NCBI RefSeq assembly: GCF_051414035.1
Contig: NZ_JBLKNW010000001.1
Coordinates: forward strand, 1,860,001-1,924,000
Direction: 5' to 3'
DNA: 64,000 nucleotides
From: Halosimplex amylolyticum
GTDB lineage: Archaea; Halobacteriota; Halobacteria; Halobacteriales; Haloarculaceae
Shown here: positions 8,274 through 16,099 of the stretch, one piece after another
Layout of the letters: each line of letters opens with the position of its first letter
How positions within the stretch are numbered: position 1 is the first letter of the stretch
The notes under the pieces: generated by a model
Databases searched by the model: none
What the model was told of the DNA's origin: nothing
Seen by the model: the letters and a program-made list of their open reading frames with translations, nothing else
Translations under genes and position numbers: made by a program

Positions 8274-10124
8274 TCAGATGTCTCCCAGTTGGTCGCCGTT
8301 CAGTGCGAACAGCCCGTTGTCCCCGCCGCTGGGGACCATCGGGTAGACGTTCTCCGCCGGGTCGATGATCGCGTCGACGACCGCCGGGCCGTCGTACTCG
8401 CGCGCGGCCTCGATGACCTCGTCGACCGACTCGTAGTCCTCCAGGCGGAAGCCCCGGGCGCCGAAGGCCTCGGCGAGCATGTCGAACTGCGGGATCCACG
8501 GGTACTCCGAGGCCATCCGCCGGCCCTCGTAGAAGCCGTCCTGCCACTGGCGGACCATCCCGACCGCCTCGTTGTTCAGGACGACGTACGTGATGTCCAG
8601 GTCCTCCCGGACTGCGACGGAGAGTTCCTGCACCGTCATCAGGAAGGATCCGTCGCCGTCGAAGCAGACGACCTCCTTGTCCGGTGCGGCGATCTTCGCG
8701 CCGATGGCCGACGGGACGCCGTAGCCCATCGTCCCCAGGCCGTGACTGGAGACCCACGTCCGGGGCTCCGTGAACGTCCAGAACTGGCTGGCCCACATCT
8801 GGTGCTGCCCGACGCCGGTCGTGACGATGGCGTCGTCGTCGGCCAGCTCGGAGAACCGCTCGACCACGTACTGTGGCTTGAGCGGCTCGTCCTCCGGCAT
8901 GTCGTAGGTCATCGCGTACTCGTCTTTCCAGGTCTGGCACTGCTCGCGCCACTCGGCGTAAGCCTCGGGCGAGGTGTCCATCGCCTCGTAGGCGACGGGC
9001 ATCGCGTCGTCCAGCTGGCGCAGGACTTGCCTCGCGTCGCCGATCAGCGGGTGGTCGGCCTCGACGTTCTTGCTGATCTCCGCGGGGTCGATGTCGACGT
9101 GGATGAGCTCGGCGTCCGGCGCGAACGTCTCGACGCCGCCGGTCAGGCGGTCGTCGAAGCGCGTCCCGATGGCGAGCATGCAGTCGGTGTTCGTGATCGC
9201 CATGTTGGCGTAGCCGGTGCCGTGCATCCCGGCCCACTCCAGCGACAGCTCGTGGTCTTCCGGGAACGAGCCGATGCCCGGCATCGTCGTGATGACCGGG
9301 ATCTCGTACTCTCTGGCGAACTGCCGGAGCTCGTCGCTGGCCTCGGCCTTGATGACGCCACCGCCCGCGAGGATGACCGGTCGCTCGGCTTCTGCCAGCG
9401 CGGCGGCCGCCGAGTCGACGGCGCTCTCGTCGGCCGTCGTCGGCGGGTTGTACGTGTCTGGCGTCTCGGGCTGGCCGGGGAACCGGTCGGTCTCGCCCTG
9501 GGTGACGTCCTTGGGCAGGTCGACCAGCGTCGGCCCCTGTCGACCCTCGTCGGCGAGCGCGAACGCCTCGCCGACGTCCGTCCCGACGGTGTCGGCGTCG
9601 TCGGCGAAGTAGCTGTGCTTGGTGACCGGCTGGGTCACGCCGACGGTGTCGGTCTCCTGGAAGGCGTCGTTGCCGACGAAGTTCGTCGGGACCTGCCCCG
9701 TCAGCGCGATCATCGGGTCCGAGTCCATCGACGCGTCGGCGATACCCGTCACGAGGTTGGTCGCGCCGGGGCCCGAGGTCGCCAGGCAGACGCCCGGCTT
9801 CCCGGAGACGATGCCGTAGGCGTCGGCGGCGTGCGAGGCCCCCTGCTCGTGGGCCATCGTGATGTGGGTCAGCTCCTCGGAGTCGTACAGCGCGTCGTAG
9901 ACGGGCATGATCGCCCCGCCCTGGACGCCGAACAGCGTCTCCGCGCCGGCCTGTTCGAGCGCCGCGACGACCGACTCCGCGCCCGTCGTCACGGTGTCGT
10001 TCGTCGTCGGGCTCCCCTCGTCGGTCGCCCGCGCCGTCTCCGGTTCCTGCGCTGTCTCCGTCGCCTGTTCGTCCGCGTCTGTGGTCTCGCCGTCGGGTGG
10101 CGACACCGGTGTTTGTTCACTCAT
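8274..10124 (-). CDS. ilvB: Acetolactate synthase large (catalytic) subunit
   Basis: This 616-residue thiamine diphosphate enzyme condenses pyruvate with pyruvate or 2-oxobutyrate. The N-terminal Pyr domain starts near residue 48 with AESVVAALEQAGAETLFGVQGG and includes the conserved HEQGASHAADAYG with the activating Glu. The ThDP-binding motif GDGSFLMTVQEL and the ITYVVLNNE segment lie near the C-terminus. The first approximately 45 residues are an acidic Thr/Glu-rich extension typical of halophiles. A 288-base intergenic region separates it from leuA and contains its own TATA-like box and a 26-codon ORF, so ilvB probably has a separate promoter. Confidence 0.96.
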   Translation of the reverse strand: MSEQTPVSPPDGETTDADEQATETAQEPETARATDEGSPTTNDTVTTGAESVVAALEQAGAETLFGVQGGAIMPVYDALYDSEELTHITMAHEQGASHAADAYGIVSGKPGVCLATSGPGATNLVTGIADASMDSDPMIALTGQVPTNFVGNDAFQETDTVGVTQPVTKHSYFADDADTVGTDVGEAFALADEGRQGPTLVDLPKDVTQGETDRFPGQPETPDTYNPPTTADESAVDSAAAALAEAERPVILAGGGVIKAEASDELRQFAREYEIPVITTMPGIGSFPEDHELSLEWAGMHGTGYANMAITNTDCMLAIGTRFDDRLTGGVETFAPDAELIHVDIDPAEISKNVEADHPLIGDARQVLRQLDDAMPVAYEAMDTSPEAYAEWREQCQTWKDEYAMTYDMPEDEPLKPQYVVERFSELADDDAIVTTGVGQHQMWASQFWTFTEPRTWVSSHGLGTMGYGVPSAIGAKIAAPDKEVVCFDGDGSFLMTVQELSVAVREDLDITYVVLNNEAVGMVRQWQDGFYEGRRMASEYPWIPQFDMLAEAFGARGFRLEDYESVDEVIEAAREYDGPAVVDAIIDPAENVYPMVPSGGDNGLFALNGDQLGDI

Positions 10125-10203
10125 GTCTGGGTGGGTCTGGTCGTCGAATCCGCTCCGCGTCGAATCGATGCGTCCGCCGAGAATGGATGTGCGACTGGTG
10201 GGG

Positions 10204-10284
10204 CTAGGGCGCCCCTACAATACGAACGCGAATAGCACCGCTGAGGGCGACTGCCGCCTCGCCGGTCCCAGCGGATTCTGTCAT
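10204..10284 (-). CDS. 26-codon leaderless ORF upstream of ilvB (candidate leader peptide)
   Basis: ATG at 10282-10284 opens a 26-residue peptide that starts MTESAGTGEAAVALSG, continues AIRVRIV and ends GAP before TAG at 10204-10206. The second half is rich in Val, Ile, Leu and Ala, including the products of the pathway it precedes. A TATA-like box ends 28 bases before the ATG, the geometry of a leaderless haloarchaeal transcript. The ilvB ATG follows 79 bases after the stop. No known family is recognised and the ORF is short enough to be chance, so its translation is inferred from position and promoter. Confidence 0.45.
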   Translation of the reverse strand: MTESAGTGEAAVALSGAIRVRIVGAP

Positions 10285-10311
10285 CACTACGACTCTCTGC
10301 ACACCGGCGGC

Positions 10312-10317
10312 AATAAA
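10312..10317 (-). promoter_or_regulatory. TATA-like box for ilvB leader transcript
   Basis: The minus strand reads GGAAAATTTATTGCC; the TTTATT core is the most AT-rich stretch in the leuA-ilvB gap. Its centre is about 30 bases upstream of the ATG at 10284. That matches archaeal TATA-to-start spacing for a transcript beginning at or within a few bases of this ATG. Confidence 0.5.
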
Positions 10318-10412
10318 TTTTCCGAGTCCGACCAGCCGACGGCCGCACGGCTGCCGGGGCTGGATCTGGCTCTCGCTGGGTGTACTCGGCGACCGTGGAG
10401 GCGGGCATCGTC

Positions 10413-11663
10413 CTACGCCCGGACCTCCTCTTCCTCGACCTCGCGGTCGACGCCGACGTCCTGGGCGAACTCCTCCAGGACCTGCATGGTGACGCGGTTC
10501 TTCTCCGCGCCGTACTCCTTGACGCGCCGGGTGACCGCGCGCACTTCCTCGTCGGTGGGCGCGTAGCCCGCGTCGACCAGCCGCTCTCGTACCGAGTGCT
10601 GGCCGGTGTGCTTGCCCAGGACGAGTTCGCGCTCGGCCCCGACCATCTCCGGGGTCATGACCCCCGGCTCGAACGTGTCGGAGTTCTCGATGACGCCGGC
10701 CGCGTGGATCCCGCTCTCGTGGGAGAAGGCGTTGCGGCCGACGACCGGCTTGTTCGCCGGCACCGGAATGTCGCTCTTGCCCTCGATGGTCCGGGAGATC
10801 TCGGTGATCCGCGTCGTGTCGATCCCGGTGTCGACGTCGTACAGCGACTCCAGGGCCATCACGACCTCCTCGTAGGCCGCGTTGCCCGCCCGCTCGCCGA
10901 TGCCGTTGACCGACACCTGCGCCTGCGCGGCGCCCGCCTCGTAGCCCGACAGCGCGTTGGCGGCCGCCAGCCCGAAGTCGTCGTGCGTGTGCACGTCGAT
11001 CTGGGCGTCCGTGCGGTCGACCACTTTCGCGATCATGTCGCGGAAGCGGCCGGGCGTCGCGACCCCGCAGGTGTCGGGGATGTTGATCCAGTCGGTGCCC
11101 GCCTCGCTGACGGCGTCGACGACATCCATCAGGAACGCCTCGTCCGTCCGGGTGGCGTCCATCGGGGAGAACATGCACTCGACGCCCGCGTCCTTGACGC
11201 GCTCGACCGACTGGACGGCGCGCTCGACGGCCTGCTCGCGGGTCGCGTGCATGGAGTCTTCCAGCTGTACGTCGCTCGTCGAGACGAACACGTGGACCAG
11301 TTCGACGCCCGAGTCCAGTGCCGCTTCGACGTCTTTCTCGACGACCCGGGCCAGCCCGCAGGTCGTCGTCGAGGTCGCTTCCGCGATGTCGCGGACGGCC
11401 TCGAATTCCGCGTCGGAGTTGACCGGGAACCCCGCCTCGATGACGTGGGTGCCCATGTCGTCCAGCACAGCCGCTATCTCGCGTTTGTCTTCGTACGAGA
11501 ACGACGTGCGTGGTGACTGTTCTCCGTCGCGGAGCGTCGTGTCGAAAATGCGTGCCTCGTCTACTTCAGAGGTACTATTTAGAGTACCCCGGAAGAACTC
11601 GATCCGCCGGCGAAGCCGACGTGCCCTCAGTGTTGGACATTGTACCTGTAACCTGTTCCTTCG
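10413..11663 (-). CDS. leuA: 2-isopropylmalate synthase; start codon unresolved
   Basis: This enzyme condenses 2-oxoisovalerate with acetyl-CoA, the first committed step to leucine. The TIM-barrel signature ARIFDTTLRDGEQSP is present, followed by GTHVIEAGFPVNS, the metal site HTHDDFGLAAANA, and VNGIGERAGNAAYEE. The protein lacks a long C-terminal LeuA regulatory domain, as in short archaeal forms. The frame is open back to a TGA at 11664-11666, but the only usable start in it is a GTG at 11466-11468. That GTG lies inside the barrel, after the conserved DTTLRDGEQ motif. No ATG, GTG or TTG exists upstream in frame, so the coordinates give the full open frame, not a proven start. See the overlapping short ORF at 11575-11640. 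Confidence 0.85.
   Translation of the reverse strand, partial: RRNRLQVQCPTLRARRLRRRIEFFRGTLNSTSEVDEARIFDTTLRDGEQSPRTSFSYEDKREIAAVLDDMGTHVIEAGFPVNSDAEFEAVRDIAEATSTTTCGLARVVEKDVEAALDSGVELVHVFVSTSDVQLEDSMHATREQAVERAVQSVERVKDAGVECMFSPMDATRTDEAFLMDVVDAVSEAGTDWINIPDTCGVATPGRFRDMIAKVVDRTDAQIDVHTHDDFGLAAANALSGYEAGAAQAQVSVNGIGERAGNAAYEEVVMALESLYDVDTGIDTTRITEISRTIEGKSDIPVPANKPVVGRNAFSHESGIHAAGVIENSDTFEPGVMTPEMVGAERELVLGKHTGQHSVRERLVDAGYAPTDEEVRAVTRRVKEYGAEKNRVTMQVLEEFAQDVGVDREVEEEEVRA
11575..11640 (-). CDS. 21-codon leaderless ORF overlapping the 5-prime end of leuA
   Basis: ATG at 11638-11640 opens a 21-residue peptide beginning MSNTEGTSASPADR and ending GYSK, with TAG at 11575-11577. It lies in a frame different from leuA, and leuA coding sequence is open through the whole overlap. 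A TATA box ends 27 bases upstream, so a leaderless transcript would start here. Ribosomes entering at this ATG would need a +1 shift or re-initiation to make LeuA. It may instead be the damaged true N-terminus of leuA, or a regulatory leader. Translation is not proven. Confidence 0.4.
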   Translation of the reverse strand: MSNTEGTSASPADRVLPGYSK

Positions 11664-11666
11664 TCA

Positions 11667-11674
11667 TATATAAA
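11667..11674 (-). promoter_or_regulatory. TATA box of leuA
   Basis: The minus strand reads GACTTTATATATGACG. The TTTATATA core is a near-ideal haloarchaeal TATA box in an otherwise GC-rich area. It lies 27 bases upstream of the ATG at 11640 and about 100 bases upstream of the conserved leuA coding region. This places the expected transcription start on the short ORF's ATG. Confidence 0.65.
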
Positions 11675-12105
11675 GTCACCGCTCGGTGCGGTCCCGCGGT
11701 AACGCGTGGCACGGACCTCGTCGAGGGGCGGTGCCCATATCGCGGCCGAGAACCGACGTATGTGACCGTCCCGAGCGAGACACGGTCGTCCGAGCGAGAC
11801 ACGATCATCCGGCCCCCCGCAGTTGTGACAGCCGTCGTAGCCGGCCGGCTGCGGTTCTCGCGGCCAGTTCGCGAACAGGACCGTCTGTACGAATCGCACT
11901 CGATCTGTCTCCGCATCGTCGTCTCCAGATTCACCGTCCTTTGCGTTTGGGACTGGCTGACTCTGAGGAACCGGACCCCAATTTCAGCCAGCTACGTGAC
12001 GGGATCTCCGTTCACTGCAGCCTGCGTAGATACCCGGTATTTTGGTGTGTCTCAGTACGAAGACAAGGTGACAACTCGTACGCGTCGCGTTCAATCTACA
12101 ATCAG
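11675..12105. other. Gene-free, lower-GC interval
   Basis: About 430 bases between the leuA promoter and the lipoprotein gene. Frames are open on both strands, but they lack a halophilic acidic composition and are rich in Arg, Ser and His, so I do not call a gene. The base composition drifts toward AT to the right. I see no clear repeat or RNA motif. Confidence 0.5.
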
Positions 12106-12504
12106 TCACCGGAACGCTCGCGTTTCACCGATCACCTTCTCATCATCATCGTGACGCCAGAGTACCCTCACAACGTCAGGAAATGCTATCGGAACTTGTA
12201 CCGACTTCCCGGCGATACCATCGTCCCGGTCAGATCCATCGTCGTACTCGTGCCATCGAACCGTCTCAATCTGATCTTCTCGGTAGTCGACAGCCACGTT
12301 TGTAATGTACACTTCGCTTGCAGGGAGATCGTCCCCACCAGTATGCTCAATCGTCAGTATGTCTGGATTGTCGTCGTAGCCGTCGTGATCGAATGAAAAA
12401 CAAGCGATTTCTGCGTTACAAGCATCACGGTTTGAGCACCCAGCACATCCCAAACCCACGAGACAGATACCCAGACGCAGAACAGATCGTCGCTGAACCT
12501 CCAT
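12106..12504 (-). CDS. Tat-type lipoprotein, pilin-like beta domain
   Basis: This 132-residue protein has an N-terminal export signal: RRSVLRLG is followed by a hydrophobic stretch and the lipobox GCAGC, so Cys23 or nearby is probably lipidated after Tat export. The mature part is strongly acidic. ILTIEHTGGDDLPASEVYITN resembles the beta-sandwich repeat found in archaeal pilin/DUF1628-type proteins. Codon usage and GC are lower than in neighbours, suggesting recent acquisition or a variable locus. An AT-rich promoter region (TAATATTAAATCTA on the minus strand) lies just upstream. The function is unknown; attachment to the outer face of the membrane is inferred. Confidence 0.6.
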   Translation of the reverse strand: MEVQRRSVLRLGICLVGLGCAGCSNRDACNAEIACFSFDHDGYDDNPDILTIEHTGGDDLPASEVYITNVAVDYREDQIETVRWHEYDDGSDRDDGIAGKSVQVPIAFPDVVRVLWRHDDDEKVIGETRAFR

Positions 12505-12741
12505 GTATAGTGATTGATTATCGTGTAGATTTAATATTACTGCTGGACAGTCAGTATTGACCTCTCTTGCAGGACCGGTTGCTTCGTAGTTCTCCTATAT
12601 CGAGCGATTACGCTACGCACAGTCTGTGCGAGAACGACAGGAACGGCAGGGGGTTCGATACACCGGAGCAGATCGGGCTCGGCTCCGTTTCGATCACTGC
12701 CTGGGGTACATTTGAGTGGCTGCTCGACGGAGAATAGGGAT

Positions 12742-13575
12742 ATGAACGGAGTAGCCGGAAAGACGGCGCTCGTGACGAGAGCCGGGTCGGGTATCGGCCG
12801 CGCGTCCGCATAGCGATTCGCAGCAGAGGGAGCGAACGTCGTCGTCGCCGACGTCGCCGTCGGGTCGGGCCGTGAGACGGTCGACCTGATCGAGGACGCC
12901 GGCGGGGACGCGACCTTCGTGGAGGTCGACGTGTCCGACACCGAGTCGATCGAGCGAATGGTCGAGGTCGCGGTCGAGGCCTACGGGGGCCTCGATTTCG
13001 CCCACAACAACGCGGGCATCCTCACCGACTTCGTGGAGACGACCGGGATCTCGGAGGATAACTGGGACCGGATCGTCGACATCAACATGAAGGGGATCTG
13101 GGCGTGCATGAAAGCCGAACTCCCGGTCATGGAGCGCCAGGGAGGCGGCGCGATCGTCAACACCGCCTCGGAGGCCGGCCTCGTCGGGATGGGCGGACTC
13201 TCCAGTTACTCGGCCAGCAAACACGGCGTGGTCGGCCTGACGAAGTCGGTCGCGCTGGAGTACGCCGGGCGCGGCGTCCGGGTCAACGCGATCGCACCCG
13301 GGCCGACGAAGACGAACATCCAGTCCGGGATGCTGGGCGAGACCGGCGAGTCGTCGTCGATACTCGACCGGATCCGGTCGGCGGTCCGTCTGATTCGGAT
13401 GATGATCCGGACGTCCCGGGCCGATTTCGACACGTCGGCGATGCGGGACGTGCCGATGGGGCGGATCGCCGACCCGGAGGAGATGGCCGGCGCCGTCGCC
13501 TTCCTCTGCTCGACCGACGCCTCGTACATCACGGGCGCCACGATCCCGGTCGACGGCGGCCAGGCGGCCGACTGA
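12742..13575 (+). pseudogene. SDR-family oxidoreductase interrupted by an in-frame TAG
   Basis: The frame from ATG 12742 gives a nearly complete 277-residue short-chain dehydrogenase, but codon 24 (12811-12813) is TAG, within GRASA*RFAAEGANVVVAD where relatives have a hydrophobic residue. The cofactor motif also reads TRAGSGIG in place of TGxxxGIG, so the first Gly is lost. The rest is intact: NNAG, the catalytic YSASK motif (13207-13221) and the C-terminal DGGQAAD. A GTG restart at 12919 would remove the Rossmann motif. Two hits in the cofactor site argue for decay rather than sequencing error alone. The substrate is unknown. Confidence 0.8.
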
Positions 13576-13638
13576 GCGACGGCTCGCAGGCGACAGATTG
13601 GTCGACGGACCCGAGGAGAACGCGGTCCCCGGAACTCG

Positions 13639-15129
13639 CTAGAACGGGTACTCCCGCGGTTCCCGCTGGAGCGAGATCCACTTCGTCTCGGTCACCTCGT
13701 CCAGGATCGTCCCGTCGTTGTACCCGCCCATCCCCGACGCGCGGGTCCCGCTGAACGTGACGTGGGCCTCGTCGTTGATCGGCTGGTCGTTCACGTGGAC
13801 GTGGCCGGTCTTCATCCGATCCGCGATGTCCAGGCCGGTCCCGAGGTCGCCGGCGTGGACCGACCCCGACAGCCCGTACTCGGTGTCGTTGGCGATCGCG
13901 ACGGCCTCGTCGACGTCCGAGAAGGGGATCACCGGCGCGATGGGCCCGAAGTGCTCGAAACACGCCGCGGACATGTCGTTGGTCACGTCCGACAGCACCG
14001 TCGGCTTCACCACGAGCGAGTCGTCGACACCCTCTATCTCGGCGGTCTCGCCGCCGGTCTCCAGCGTCGCGCCGGCGTCGACGGTCTCCTGGACGTACTC
14101 CAGCATCTGGTCGCGCTGTGACTCGTCGATGATCGGGCCGACGATCGTCTCCTCCTCGTGGGCGCTCCCGACGGGGAGCGACTCGGCCCGGTCGGTCAGC
14201 GCCGCGACGTAGTCGTCGTAGATCGACTCGTGGACGACGTGGCGGTTGATGGAGATGCAGACCTGGCCCTGGTGGACGAACGAGCCGAACGTGGCGCTGT
14301 CGATGGCCTGCTCCAGGTCGGCGTCGCCAGTCACGACGTGGGCGTTGTTCCCGCCGAGTTCCATCGCCTGCGCGGCGAGGTTCTCGGCGGCCGTCGCGGC
14401 GACCTGCCGCCCGACCGGCGTCGAACCCGTGAACGCGACCATGTCGCTCTCGGGATGGCCGACGACGGCGTCGCCGATATCCGACCCGCTGCCGGTGACC
14501 ACGTTGAGCAGCCCGTCTGGGATCCCGGCGTCCTCGAAGATCTTCGCGAAGACCAGCCCGCCGGTGATCGGCGCGTTCGTCGCGGGCTTGAGCACGACGG
14601 CGTTACCCGTCGCGATCGCCGGCGCGACCGCCCGCATCGAGAGGTTCAGCGGGAAGTTCCACGGCGAGATGGCAGTCACGACGCCGCGGGGGACCCGCCT
14701 GACGATGTTCTCCTTGCCCCCGACGTTGGAGTCCGCGAACTCGCCTTTCATCCGACGGGGCATGGTCGCCGCCTCTGCCAGCTGGTCGCTGGCGATCTGG
14801 ACCGACGTCTCGCCCATGATCTGCCCTCCACCGGCCTCGTAGGCGAGCAGGTCGATGATCTCCTCGCGGTGTTCCTGGAGCGCCTGGAGCGCGTCCTGGA
14901 CGACGCCTTCGCGTCGAGCGGGCGGCTCGTCCGCCCACTCCTCCTGGGCCGCGGCGGCGGCCTCGTACGCGGCATCGACGTCTTCCTCGGTCCCCGCGGG
15001 CACCTCCGCGACCGTCTCGCGCGTCGAGGGGTCTTCCACCGGGATCGTCTCTCCGCCCGCGGCCTCCGTCCACTCGCCGTCGACGTACAACGCCGTCCAA
15101 TCGGCGTCGATTGCGTAGCTGTCTGGCAC
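13639..15129 (-). CDS. Aldehyde dehydrogenase
   Basis: A GTG start at 15127-15129 gives 496 residues (VPDSYAIDADWTALYVDGEW), the normal ALDH length; the frame open further upstream is not ALDH-like. Catalytic elements seen are PWNFPLNLSMR for nucleotide binding, FTGSTPVGRQ, the general base Glu in MELGGNN, and the nucleophile Cys in GQVCISINR. The best match by motif is to benzaldehyde/vanillin-type and other broad NAD(P)-dependent aldehyde dehydrogenases. It ends next to the broken SDR gene, convergently. With the dioxygenase-type genes nearby this could be an aromatic or aldehyde catabolic area, but the substrate is not determined. Confidence 0.9.
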   Translation of the reverse strand: MPDSYAIDADWTALYVDGEWTEAAGGETIPVEDPSTRETVAEVPAGTEEDVDAAYEAAAAAQEEWADEPPARREGVVQDALQALQEHREEIIDLLAYEAGGGQIMGETSVQIASDQLAEAATMPRRMKGEFADSNVGGKENIVRRVPRGVVTAISPWNFPLNLSMRAVAPAIATGNAVVLKPATNAPITGGLVFAKIFEDAGIPDGLLNVVTGSGSDIGDAVVGHPESDMVAFTGSTPVGRQVAATAAENLAAQAMELGGNNAHVVTGDADLEQAIDSATFGSFVHQGQVCISINRHVVHESIYDDYVAALTDRAESLPVGSAHEEETIVGPIIDESQRDQMLEYVQETVDAGATLETGGETAEIEGVDDSLVVKPTVLSDVTNDMSAACFEHFGPIAPVIPFSDVDEAVAIANDTEYGLSGSVHAGDLGTGLDIADRMKTGHVHVNDQPINDEAHVTFSGTRASGMGGYNDGTILDEVTETKWISLQREPREYPF

Positions 15130-15336
15130 GAGTGGGCCACGTAAGCGATTCACACGGAAAAGCCGCCGGCCGGCAGGTGCGGCGTACGGCGTCCGGATCG
15201 GGGCCCGTCGCTTCGGACCGCGGACAGCCTCCGAGCGGTCGACGGACGTACAAGTCGCCGGGCCCACACCGTCGAACCGGATGCACCCGTCGAGCGCCGA
15301 TACCGAACTCCGACCGAGACCGAGGGCCGACACCAG

Positions 15337-16005
15337 ATGACCGGTCCCCACCAGAACCAGCCGCTGGTCACCGCGGGCGCCCCGCTGTCGGTCGCCGACG
15401 CCGCCGCGGTGCTCGTCCACGGCCGCGGCGGGACCGCCGAGGGCATCGTCGCGCTCGCCGACGAGTTCTACCGCCACGGCCTCGCGCTGGTCGCGCCGCA
15501 GGCCCACCGCAATCGCTGGTACCCCGGGTCGTTCCGCGCGCCGACCGAATCGAACGAACCGGACGTTTCGTCGGCGCTCGACGCGATCGGCGCCGCCGTC
15601 GAGACGGTCACCGCGGCCGGCGTCCCGGTCGACCGGACGCTCCTCCTCGGTATCTCGCAGGGGGCCTGCGTCCTGAGCGAGTTCGTCGCCCGCGCGCCGC
15701 GGCGCTACGGCGGCGTCACCCTGTCGAGCGGCGGTCTGATGGGACCGACCGTGGACGAGTACGACGGAACGCTCGACGCGACGCCGGTGCTCGTCGGCGG
15801 CCACGAGGACGACGACCGGGTCCCGGTCGAGCGCGTCCGCGAGACCGCGGCGGTGTTCGCCGCGCTCGACGGCGACGTGACCGAACGGATCCACGAGGGT
15901 ACGGGCCACGGGATCACCGACGCAGAACTCGCCGCAGTGGGTCAACTCGCCGCCGAACTCGTCGGCGACGGAGACGGTCGCTCCGCCGGCGATTCGCGGG
16001 AGTGA
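15337..16005 (+). CDS. Alpha/beta hydrolase, phospholipase/carboxylesterase type
   Basis: This 222-residue serine hydrolase has VLVHGRGGTAEG (oxyanion region) at about 26-37 and the nucleophile elbow GISQGA with Ser107. A candidate Asp lies in GGHEDDDRVP and the His in GTGHGIT near 190. The arrangement matches the carboxylesterase 2 / phospholipase-carboxylesterase family, which hydrolyses short-chain esters or lysophospholipids. There is no signal peptide, so it is cytosolic. It is divergent from the aldehyde dehydrogenase and followed 94 bases later by a ring-cleaving dioxygenase-type gene; such esterases often accompany those enzymes. Confidence 0.85.
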   Translation: MTGPHQNQPLVTAGAPLSVADAAAVLVHGRGGTAEGIVALADEFYRHGLALVAPQAHRNRWYPGSFRAPTESNEPDVSSALDAIGAAVETVTAAGVPVDRTLLLGISQGACVLSEFVARAPRRYGGVTLSSGGLMGPTVDEYDGTLDATPVLVGGHEDDDRVPVERVRETAAVFAALDGDVTERIHEGTGHGITDAELAAVGQLAAELVGDGDGRSAGDSRE

Positions 16006-16099
16006 ACGGCCGTCTCTGAGACGGGCAGAAACGGTCGATATCGAGGGTTTGAGTGCGTCGACAAAGGGGTTATCGGCGTCGAAGTCCTATCGGGAAGCC

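Noticed and set aside
11627..11899. A 90-codon minus-strand frame upstream of leuA with a CxxC motif.
   Set aside because: It overlaps the leuA promoter and 5-prime end, has a Cys/Trp/Arg composition unlike neighbours and no family match.
11686..12396. A 236-codon plus-strand frame in the AT-richer patch.
   Set aside because: Arg/Ser/Cys-rich, not halophilic in composition, and it overlaps the better supported lipoprotein gene on the other strand.
12811..12813. The in-frame TAG as a pyrrolysine codon.
   Set aside because: SDR enzymes do not use pyrrolysine, the site is structural and hydrophobic in relatives, and a second lesion nearby fits decay.
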